A DNA stretch of 19,596 nucleotides from contig JBCCFD010000100.1 in the NCBI GenBank assembly GCA_039029915.1, forward strand, positions 1-19,596, given 5' to 3'. Source of the DNA: QQUD01 sp039029915. GTDB lineage: Bacteria; Chloroflexota; Anaerolineae; Promineifilales; Promineifilaceae. The position numbers and the translations under genes were made by a program. Under the pieces are notes generated by a model that saw only the letters and a program-made list of their open reading frames with translations, was not told the DNA's origin and searched no databases. Positions 13,685 to 19,596 of the stretch are shown here, piece by piece. How positions within the stretch are numbered: position 1 is the stretch's first letter; the number at the start of each line of letters is the position of its first letter.

Positions 13685-14185
13685 ATGGCACATCAGTTGG
13701 TTTTAGAATTACAATTTGCACGAGAGAAATGGTTTAGTGGACACGCTGATCTGAGCAACGAGGATGCAAAAAAACAGTTTGGGGATGCAAACAGTATCGG
13801 CTGGATGGTGGGACACTTGGCTTGGTTTGAACAGCTAACATGGATAGAAATCTCTCAGGGAAAAACCGTTTCAGAAATGCTGCACGCTTTTGATTGGAAT
13901 AATGGGGCGTCGGTGCCGGATTTAGATGAGGTTTTAACTGCTTGGGAGGAGGTAACGGCCGTTTCTGATGAGTATCTCAACCAAATTACTGAAGATGATT
14001 TGGGCACAACCCTCTATCGGGGTGAATACAGCATGGGAAACATCGGTACCATGCTGCGCAGGCAAATTTGGCACTATTGGTATCATCTTGGTGAAATGCA
14101 AGCCCTTCGCCAAGTTATGGAGCATAAAAACCAGCCTCCCTTTATTGGCCCAATGTCTCGATCGGTTACCTATGGAGCAGATTAA
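13685..14185 (+). CDS. DinB-like protein (first paralogue)
   Basis: The 166-aa protein has the four-helix DinB/YfiT-like pattern with the three His metal ligands: His44 in VGHLAWFE, and His130 and His134 in HYWYHLGEMQALR. Members bind a divalent metal; some are bacillithiol or mycothiol transferases, but the thiol and substrate here are unknown. The ribosome binding site GGAGG is strong. The stop lies 4 bases before the WYL regulator start, so the two share an operon. It resembles 18446-18949 throughout (both begin MAH and share FAREKW.SG, GDAN, VGHLA.FE and WYHLGE.QALR), so the two are paralogues. Confidence 0.9.
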   Translation: MAHQLVLELQFAREKWFSGHADLSNEDAKKQFGDANSIGWMVGHLAWFEQLTWIEISQGKTVSEMLHAFDWNNGASVPDLDEVLTAWEEVTAVSDEYLNQITEDDLGTTLYRGEYSMGNIGTMLRRQIWHYWYHLGEMQALRQVMEHKNQPPFIGPMSRSVTYGAD

Positions 14186-14189
14186 ATAG

Positions 14190-15164
14190 ATGTACTACCC
14201 CACAACCCGCGTATTGGCTGTCTTAGCCCTTCTTCAATCTCATCGCAGAATTAAAGGAGCTGATTTAGCCAATCGTCTTGAGGTGGATGTGCGCACCCTG
14301 CGCCGCTATATCACGACCCTGCAAGATTTGGGGGTGCCAATACTTGCAGAACGGGGCCGGAATGGGGCATACATTTTGGATGAGGTTTACATTCCACCTC
14401 TTTTTTTTACAAACGATGAGGTGGTCGCGCTCACAATGGGATTGCTGGCAGCAAAAAAACTGGGTGTTGCCGAAATGATTCCAGCCGTTGAGAGCGTGCG
14501 CTCAAAGCTTGAGCAGTCAATGCCGCCCCAGCTTAAGGCCCATATCCAAGATATTAGTCAATCGATCACCCTAGATACCCGGCCGATTCATCAAGTGGCG
14601 CTGAATCAATCTTTGCTACTTATGAGTACGGCCGTTCAGCAACAGCGGAAAGTAGACCTTGTTTATCAATCACGGAATCAAGAGGAAAGCGGTCGAACGA
14701 TTGCCCCTTACGGCATTGTGTTTTACCAAAGCCATTGGTATGCGGTGGGGTATTGCGATCTGCGGGAAGCGTTGCGCTCATTTCGGCTAGAGCGAGTACT
14801 GGCCATTTCGCTCACAGATGACCTCTTTAAACGGCCGTCTAAATTTGATCCGCTAGAGTATGTCATTCAGTCGAACGCCACTTTGCCACGAACCTATCTG
14901 TTTCGCGTTGAGTTAAGAGCAGATGCTAACCAACTTAAGCATGAATCGATTCATCATTTAGGAACGATTTCAGGACATGAAAATGGGTTTTTACTTCAAG
15001 GGACAGTTGATGATTTAGATTGGCTTGCTCGTGAGCTCTCTCTTTTATCCTGTTCGTTTAAGGTCATAGCCCCCAATGATCTAAAAGAAGCGGTTCGACG
15101 GCGAGCGCAGGAGCTACTTAACTCGATTTCAGATAAGGAAGAAGATGATGATAGACGCATATGA
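14190..15164 (+). CDS. WYL-domain transcriptional regulator (YafY/DeoR-type HTH)
   Basis: The 324-aa protein has an N-terminal winged HTH (residues 1-62): TTRVLAVLALLQSHRRIKG, then ADLANRLEVDVRTLRRYITTLQ with the wing GVPILAERGRNGAYIL. A central WYL domain follows (about 140-215, SHWYAVGYCDLREALRSFRLERV) with a C-terminal WCX-like extension. WYL domains sense nucleic-acid or nucleotide ligands in characterised members, but the ligand here is unknown. Its start is 4 bases after the DinB-like stop, and its end overlaps the cupin gene by 20 bases, so the three form one operon. Confidence 0.92.
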   Translation: MYYPTTRVLAVLALLQSHRRIKGADLANRLEVDVRTLRRYITTLQDLGVPILAERGRNGAYILDEVYIPPLFFTNDEVVALTMGLLAAKKLGVAEMIPAVESVRSKLEQSMPPQLKAHIQDISQSITLDTRPIHQVALNQSLLLMSTAVQQQRKVDLVYQSRNQEESGRTIAPYGIVFYQSHWYAVGYCDLREALRSFRLERVLAISLTDDLFKRPSKFDPLEYVIQSNATLPRTYLFRVELRADANQLKHESIHHLGTISGHENGFLLQGTVDDLDWLARELSLLSCSFKVIAPNDLKEAVRRRAQELLNSISDKEEDDDRRI

Positions 15165-15471
15165 AATCAAAGATTTAATTGAACAGCAGGCCAGCGAAAA
15201 CGGCCGTTATTTTGAGTTTCTACGCAAACAATCAATGAGCATGGGAATTTATCGGTTGCCTGCACAAGGAAAAGATTATCAGGAGCCCCACTTGGAAGAT
15301 GAAGTTTATTACGTGCTGAGCGGTAAAGGCATGCTGCACGTTGAGGGGGTGGATAGGCCAGTGCAGCCCGGCAGCACGTTATTTGTGGCTGCCCATGAGG
15401 TTCATTATTTTCACACAATTAGCGAAGAGCTTGTTTTGCTCGTGTTTTTTGCGCCTGCTGAAGCGGACTAA
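15145..15471 (+). CDS. Small cupin-domain protein
   Basis: The 108-aa single-domain cupin has motif 1 PHLEDEVYYVLSGKGMLHVEG (residues about 49-69) and motif 2 PGSTLFVAAHEVHYFHTIS. The metal ligands are His, Glu and His in the usual order. Cupins of this size often bind a metal and act as oxygenase, isomerase or sensor; the substrate is not evident. ATG 15145 follows AAGGAA by 4 bases; ATG 15148 is an alternative. It overlaps the WYL regulator gene, so it is translationally coupled. Confidence 0.88.
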   Translation: MMIDAYEIKDLIEQQASENGRYFEFLRKQSMSMGIYRLPAQGKDYQEPHLEDEVYYVLSGKGMLHVEGVDRPVQPGSTLFVAAHEVHYFHTISEELVLLVFFAPAEAD

Positions 15472-15490
15472 GATTGCTTTAAAGCTCACC

Positions 15491-15534
15491 TGAGCAAGAC
15501 ACAACTTTTTCATTTTTCTACCGTGTCTTGCTCA
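15491..15534. terminator. Perfect 12-bp hairpin between convergent genes
   Basis: TGAGCAAGACAC (15491-15502) and GTGTCTTGCTCA (15523-15534) are perfectly complementary and enclose a 20-base pyrimidine-rich loop. It lies between the cupin gene and the convergent EF-hand gene, in the right place for a bidirectional terminator. There is no U-tract after either arm, so it may act by folding rather than as an intrinsic terminator, or be an RNA-stability element. Confidence 0.45.
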
Positions 15535-15557
15535 ATCCCCCATTTTCAATGCTTAAA

Positions 15558-16100
15558 TTAGTTGTCTAGAATAAACCAGTTGCCAATGGCCTCTGGGTCG
15601 TCGCTGGTAAAATATTCGTCAATCGCCTGAATGATTTCCTCATACGACAGTTGACTATCTCCATTGCGGTCCAGATGTCCAAAAGCCTCATGGGCAGAGT
15701 CTGGATTCACGTTATACGCCGTGTGGGCAGCGATAAATTCTTCTTGGCTCATCATGCCGTCGTTATCTCGATCCCACAGCTTTAATGTGAAGTTGGCATG
15801 CCCCATAATGATTTTGTTAAGCGATGTTTTATCGGTTGCCAACGCATCCATGGCGTTCAGGAACTCGCTGGTCGTAATTAAATCATTATCATTCTTGTTT
15901 AAATTTTGGCATAAAAATTCCCAAAACCCCATGCTCCATTCATACATTTCGCTATATTCATTGGAATCTGGTGCAAGGCCTAAGAATGCTGCGCCAGCCT
16001 GAACGGGTTTTTCAAAATCCCCTTTTTGAATGGTGCCACTCGAATTGGCATCATAAATATTGAAAAATCGCTTCATTTTTTTCTCTCTAACTGGGGTCAT
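15558..16100 (-). CDS. Four-EF-hand calcium-binding protein
   Basis: The 180-aa protein has four 12-residue loops with the calcium-coordinating pattern. EF1 starts at residue 17 (DANSSGTIQKGD), EF2 at 68 (NKNDNDLITTSE), EF3 at 110 (DRDNDGMMSQEE), and EF4 at 144 (DRNGDSQLSYEE). EF1 ends in Asp where position 12 is usually Glu, so its affinity may be altered. The arrangement is that of bacterial calerythrin/sarcoplasmic-type calcium buffers. No signal peptide is present, so it is cytosolic. ATG 16098-16100 follows AAGGAG by 8 bases. Confidence 0.92.
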   Translation of the reverse strand: MTPVREKKMKRFFNIYDANSSGTIQKGDFEKPVQAGAAFLGLAPDSNEYSEMYEWSMGFWEFLCQNLNKNDNDLITTSEFLNAMDALATDKTSLNKIIMGHANFTLKLWDRDNDGMMSQEEFIAAHTAYNVNPDSAHEAFGHLDRNGDSQLSYEEIIQAIDEYFTSDDPEAIGNWFILDN

Positions 16101-16188
16101 ACTGTTCTCCTTATCAGGTCGTTAAAAATTTTCATGCCAAAAGCAATACGGCCGTTGCCCGCTTAAAAGCAGCCACTCCCTCCGCCTA

Positions 16189-16209
16189 TAGCCGCTCCCT
16201 GTGCGGCTA
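16189..16209. promoter_or_regulatory. Inverted repeat between EF-hand and sulfotransferase genes
   Basis: TAGCCGC (16189-16195) and GCGGCTA (16203-16209) form a perfect 7-bp stem with loop TCCCTGT, in the 242-base divergent region. The ACGGCCGT palindrome at 16148-16155 is also here. TATAAT occurs shortly after but lacks a matching -35. The hairpin could be an operator, but no regulator is adjacent. Confidence 0.3.
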
Positions 16210-16342
16210 ATGGTTGCGTTGCGTATAATCCAATCGGGGTTAGGCTATAAATTGACAAACAGGCTATTGCAAGATAGCGGTAATTATACCCAAAATATGG
16301 CATTCAGCTTGAGCGAACACGACGATTGAATAAGGAAAAATC

Positions 16343-17170
16343 ATGAGGTTTGGAAAGGCCATCAATGCAGGATTTTCAGTTATTGGTCAGCTGGCAATAG
16401 CCAGTGGTTTGACACCACCCGCCCCTTTTTTTGTGATTGGAACCGGGCGATGTGGCTCCTCTCTTCTTGTGAAAATATTAGACTCTCATCCACAGCTTGT
16501 TGGCTATCTAAGCGAAGCGAATGAATTATGGCATCCTAATTCGTACCCATTTGCCACTAAATCAATTGATACACCCCCCATCGTTGAAGATCCCGCTTTA
16601 TTTACCAAAAAGTCGCTAAATAGCTGGCCGAATCAACACGATCGTAAAATTCAGGCCACTTTAGCTGGGCATCATTTTCGCAAAGGGCTGAAAAAAAAGA
16701 TTTTTGTCAAAAGTGCCATGATTTCATTTATGGTTCCTCAATTGCTTTTACTCTACCCAAAGGCAAAATTTATTCATATTTATCGGAATGGGCCATCCGT
16801 AGTGGAATCTTTTTTGAAAAAGGAGTGGGGGAAGTATCGTGATTACTTTGGCGTTGAGGATGAATATCGCTTGTGCTGTGCAAAATATTGGAACGCTTGC
16901 CTGATGGAAATAGAGCACCAAAAGCGTGCCTTAACGTTAGAAGAAAGCAGCGCTTTTCTCGAATTTAGCTATGAGCAGCTGTGTGATTCGCCAACGGAAA
17001 CGTTAGGTGAAATCGGCTGTTTTCTTTCAGTTTCACCAGCTGAATTTGCTTTTGATACCTCTCAAATCGTGAGCCAAAATTATAAGGTCGGGGCGTATAG
17101 TAATGAAGAAAAATGGGCCGAGCTATCGAGGATAATGCGTCCAGCAATGAAGCTGAAAGTATATTTATAA
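16343..17170 (+). CDS. PAPS-dependent sulfotransferase family protein
   Basis: This protein should transfer a sulfo group from 3'-phosphoadenylyl sulfate to a hydroxyl or amine. The 275-aa protein has the 5'-phosphosulfate loop PFFVIGTGRCGSSLL (residues 28-42), His at 49 in DSHPQ, and the 3'-phosphate motif FIHIYRNGPSVVESF (142-156). No signal peptide is evident. AAGGA lies 7 bases before ATG. It is a single-gene unit, divergent from the EF-hand gene and convergent with the ArsR gene 33 bases away. The acceptor is unknown; a glycolipid or polysaccharide is common for bacterial members. Confidence 0.88.
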   Translation: MRFGKAINAGFSVIGQLAIASGLTPPAPFFVIGTGRCGSSLLVKILDSHPQLVGYLSEANELWHPNSYPFATKSIDTPPIVEDPALFTKKSLNSWPNQHDRKIQATLAGHHFRKGLKKKIFVKSAMISFMVPQLLLLYPKAKFIHIYRNGPSVVESFLKKEWGKYRDYFGVEDEYRLCCAKYWNACLMEIEHQKRALTLEESSAFLEFSYEQLCDSPTETLGEIGCFLSVSPAEFAFDTSQIVSQNYKVGAYSNEEKWAELSRIMRPAMKLKVYL

Positions 17171-17203
17171 TTTCTTATATCTTGCAAAACATGAAAATAT
17201 CTC

Positions 17204-18346
17204 CTATTTAGAAAAAAGTAAATCATTCAAGCCGTTTGTAATTTCTTCGAGGGGGTGAGCTGAAGCCCTGTAGAGGACATAATAGCTATCTCGTTTTGCT
17301 GTTACCCATCCAACTTGGTGCATTAATTTTAATTGCTTTGAGATAGCACTTTCGCTTAATCCAATTACACGCGACAATTCTGCTGTTGAGCATGGCTTAT
17401 GCGCCACTAGTGTGAGGATTTGGAGCCTGGTGGAGTCTGCTACTCCGCGAAGGATATTAAGAAGATCTTTTGAGGGAGCTGGAGGCTGACCTGCTTGTCT
17501 TTGGTGAGGCAATGGATACGTTATTGACAAAGAAAAAGGATCAGCATGCGAATCTTGTTTTTTAAAAAAGTTGAACGAAGGATAGGTATAGTATGAGGGA
17601 TATAGGTTTAGCGTGTCGAAATGCCTAAAAGTACATTCTTCTTCAATATCATTTTTAAAATATCTGGCACTTTGCAAGGTGTAATCAATTGAGAATCGAT
17701 CGCTTAGATTATCCAACATTTGCATGATTCCTAAGTCCATTAGCTCTTGTCCACGACTTGTTATTTCTTCGATGATAATGGATTCAATTTTTGACCATTC
17801 TTGATGAAAAAATGATTCCCAATAATTTTGGATGAATTGTGAAAACCTAATTTGTATCTGATGAGGTGTATTGGATATTGATTTTATAAGGGAGTCATCT
17901 AGTCCATACCATCGATTTAGATTTCTTGCTGCCGTTTCTAGGTGAGTTTGTGACCCCTTGAATTGATTGAAAGTGACTAATTTTTTTAACGGCCGTTTTC
18001 CATTGGGCGGAGCGTCGATTAAAAAATCGTTTATTAGAACCTCAGCAAACATTTCAACCGGTATTGAATTAAGCTTATTCATCTTAATTTCAAAATTTGC
18101 TTCTTCAACTTCTTCAGGCGTAACTAGAAACCTAGACGCCGTTGCAATTACGGGGCTTAGTGCCTTTGCCTCGGTACGAATGGGTGTAGGCAACTTTTTT
18201 CTTGTGGATAAGGCCCATGAAATATGAAGAGGGTGTTTCTTAGGGTTGTTAAGTACATTTAAGCCTAATAATAACTCCCTCATTACAGAGTATACAAAAC
18301 CAATATTTTCTTCTGGAAGTTGAGCTAAATTTAGTTTAATAGGCAT
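17204..18346 (-). CDS. ArsR-type HTH regulator with long DUF5937-like N-terminal domain
   Basis: The 380-aa protein has a C-terminal winged HTH (about residues 290-375): LLNILRGVADSTRLQILTLV, then STAELSRVIGLSESAISKQL with KLMHQVGWV and a YVLYR wing. This is the ArsR/SmtB pattern, but without the metal-binding cysteines of classical members. The roughly 280-residue N-terminal part is helical and resembles the DUF5937 domain that often precedes such an HTH, probably for ligand sensing. There is no strong ribosome binding site before ATG 18344-18346. It is divergent from the second DinB-like gene, which it probably regulates through the inverted repeat between them. Confidence 0.85.
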   Translation of the reverse strand: MPIKLNLAQLPEENIGFVYSVMRELLLGLNVLNNPKKHPLHISWALSTRKKLPTPIRTEAKALSPVIATASRFLVTPEEVEEANFEIKMNKLNSIPVEMFAEVLINDFLIDAPPNGKRPLKKLVTFNQFKGSQTHLETAARNLNRWYGLDDSLIKSISNTPHQIQIRFSQFIQNYWESFFHQEWSKIESIIIEEITSRGQELMDLGIMQMLDNLSDRFSIDYTLQSARYFKNDIEEECTFRHFDTLNLYPSYYTYPSFNFFKKQDSHADPFSLSITYPLPHQRQAGQPPAPSKDLLNILRGVADSTRLQILTLVAHKPCSTAELSRVIGLSESAISKQLKLMHQVGWVTAKRDSYYVLYRASAHPLEEITNGLNDLLFSK

Positions 18347-18369
18347 TTGATTTACTGATTGAGAAATTA

Positions 18370-18410
18370 GTTGATAACTTAGGACAGTTTAACGTATCCT
18401 TTTTATCAAC
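18370..18410. promoter_or_regulatory. Candidate operator for the ArsR-type regulator
   Basis: GTTGATAA (18370-18377) and TTATCAAC (18403-18410) are a perfect 8-bp inverted repeat with a 25-base gap, so the half-sites lie about three helical turns apart. It sits in the 99-base region between the divergent ArsR and DinB-like genes, as expected for autoregulation plus control of the divergent gene. The left half is itself in a partial palindrome (AGTT GAT AACT). Confidence 0.45.
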
Positions 18411-18445
18411 GCAATGATAAAAATTTAATGTATTTGGAGTGATAA

Positions 18446-18949
18446 ATGGCTCATAAAATTGTTGAACATCTATGGTTTGCACGTGAAAAGTGGTTATCTG
18501 GTTATACCGACATTTCAGCTGAAGATTCTATTCGCAGAGTAGGAGATGCGAACTGTGTAAGTTGGGTAGTTGGTCATCTTGCCTGTTTCGAACATTTTAC
18601 TTGGTGTCAATTGGCACAAGGAATAACTGTTGATGAACGGCTTCCGGCGTTTGACTTTGGTCAGCCGCCAACAACCCCTGATTTAGACAGCGTATTAGAA
18701 ATGTGGCATAAGGTAATGCCGGTTGCTGATCAATATCTTGAAAAGCTCACTGACGCTGACATGTCAGATTATTTGAAGTTGCCAAATGGGGCTAATTTTT
18801 GGGATGATATTGGCACAACAATTTTGCGCCATACGTGGCACAATTGGTATCACCTCGGTGAGGTTCAAGCATTGCGTTCTGGGATGCAGCATAAAAACAT
18901 GCCCCAATTTGTAGGGAATATGGCTGGATATGGCCAGTACCAGCGCTGA
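18446..18949 (+). CDS. DinB-like protein (second paralogue)
   Basis: The 167-aa protein is a DinB/YfiT-like four-helix protein with metal ligands His44 (VGHLACFE), His132 and His136 (HNWYHLGEVQALR). It is clearly paralogous to 13685-14185: both begin MAH, followed by FAREKW.SG, GDAN and PDLD..L..W. It has a slightly longer insert before the HNWYH helix. GGAG lies 7 bases before ATG. It is divergent from the ArsR-type regulator. Metal-dependent thiol transfer to a toxic compound is a family-based possibility, not shown. Confidence 0.9.
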   Translation: MAHKIVEHLWFAREKWLSGYTDISAEDSIRRVGDANCVSWVVGHLACFEHFTWCQLAQGITVDERLPAFDFGQPPTTPDLDSVLEMWHKVMPVADQYLEKLTDADMSDYLKLPNGANFWDDIGTTILRHTWHNWYHLGEVQALRSGMQHKNMPQFVGNMAGYGQYQR

Positions 18950-18972
18950 TAATTAGAAGATTTCAAATTTGT

Positions 18973-19596
18973 TTATCGGGTCGCCAGATTGCAAAATGGG
19001 CAGTCCCCACCAGGGCGTATTATGGCAAACCCCCCTTGCGGATCATCTTCAAAGTGGAAAATATCAACATTAAAGATAATGGCTAGTTCAACATAGCCAC
19101 TTTGGTAGGCTAGCCCGAGTGATTCGTATAGCCAAAGAGCCTGCTCTGAGGCAGAGGTGTTTTCAGCCCACCAAAAGCGCGTTGGTAAACTACCATACCC
19201 ATCCCCTGATAGGTAACCGAGTTCCGTAATGCAAACTGGCTTTTCACCCCCAAACGCAAAAAACGTGTTTTGCATTGATGGAATGAAGTACCAGCCGAAA
19301 TATTCGCCCGCTGGATGACCGCTCGTGACGGTTGGTGGGGTAGCCCCTTCGTTAAAGTGCATGCCAATGCAATCCAGATAGTTGATTGCACCTGCCGCCA
19401 CCATGCCGTTCATGTAGCGGCTGTTTGCCCAGGCGTTGGTGCCGTTGTCAAAGCCAGTTGGAGCAGGAGCGCCACTAATCACCAAAACTTCTGGATTAGC
19501 CGCTTTAATGGCTTGGTAGGCTGGGGCTAGCATTTGCTCAGTGTAAATGGCCGGGTCAATATTGCCAGCTGGCCACTCAAAATCGATGTTCATTTC
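18973..19596 (-). CDS. Glycoside hydrolase-like (clan A TIM barrel) C-terminal part, 5' end outside window
   Basis: The 207-codon reading is open at the window edge. Its first Met (19591-19593) is probably internal: GAA at 19594-19596 gives E-MNIDFEWPAG, matching the NE(P/M)N..EW segment that carries the acid/base Glu of clan A glycosidases (GH5/GH39-like). PEVLVISGAPAP, the strand YLDCIGMHFN and KPVCITELGYLSG follow, with the nucleophile candidate Glu in ITELGY. The protein ends GGDCPFCNLATR with two cysteines. The missing upstream half would hold the first barrel strands. Extracellular location is likely but unproven. Family assignment beyond clan A is uncertain. Confidence 0.75.
   Translation of the reverse strand, partial: EMNIDFEWPAGNIDPAIYTEQMLAPAYQAIKAANPEVLVISGAPAPTGFDNGTNAWANSRYMNGMVAAGAINYLDCIGMHFNEGATPPTVTSGHPAGEYFGWYFIPSMQNTFFAFGGEKPVCITELGYLSGDGYGSLPTRFWWAENTSASEQALWLYESLGLAYQSGYVELAIIFNVDIFHFEDDPQGGFAIIRPGGDCPFCNLATR

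Noticed and set aside
11482..13954. 2.5-kb gap without ACGGCCGT as a sign of horizontal transfer of the epoxide hydrolase unit
   Set aside because: With a mean of about one site per 0.8 kb, a gap of this length is expected by chance about once in a window like this. Base use does not look clearly different.
16224..16270. TATAAT and TTGACA motifs before the sulfotransferase
   Set aside because: Neither has a partner hexamer at acceptable spacing, so no promoter is called.

Overview
The window looks like chromosomal DNA of a bacterium of about 45% G+C. The best guess is a Chloroflexota (Anaerolineae-like) lineage. That placement is inference: it rests on the tRNA-Thr/tRNA-Tyr/tRNA-Thr/tuf block, a Gram-positive-like set of single-copy housekeeping genes, and abundant genome-wide style repeats. 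No rRNA or other phylogenetic marker is present to confirm it.

Layout. Positions 1-790 hold the leftward unit promoter > tRNA-Thr(TGT) > tRNA-Tyr(GTA) > tRNA-Thr(GGT) > tuf, with tuf cut by the window edge. Next come a possible 38-aa small ORF and a rightward OB-fold-like, membrane-anchored protein (1009-1839). A leftward block follows: a Tat-exported coiled-coil protein, era, and an lgt-like gene upstream of and overlapping era. Rightward from 4933 is a DUF2071 protein, which converges on a leftward glycerolipid acyltransferase (5938-7254). A rightward acyl-CoA synthetase (7674-9239), an isoprenylcysteine-methyltransferase-like membrane protein (9371-9931) and an MGT-family glycosyltransferase (10071-11279) come next.

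The second half is accessory and rich in regulators. A TetR repressor (leftward) faces a DUF2834-like membrane protein and an alpha/beta-hydrolase-fold epoxide hydrolase, across an intergenic region whose predicted promoter carries a 20-bp palindrome. A DinB-like/WYL regulator/cupin operon follows (13685-15471). Then come a four-EF-hand calcium-binding protein, a sulfotransferase, and an ArsR-type regulator (DUF5937-like) divergent from a second DinB-like paralogue. The window ends inside a glycoside-hydrolase-like gene.

Repeats are the most striking feature. The palindrome ACGGCCGT occurs 25 times exactly (about 0.2 expected from base composition), in all reading frames and in intergenic DNA, like the HIP1 octamer of cyanobacteria. 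A roughly 108-bp element made of two hairpins joined by CCTCGAGG occurs four times, always intergenic and in the same orientation. A separate roughly 80-bp MITE-like insertion (AGGACTTACGCA ends, flanked by TATAGAA repeats) sits just before the acyl-CoA synthetase. No CRISPR array, prophage, transposase gene or obvious defence system was found.
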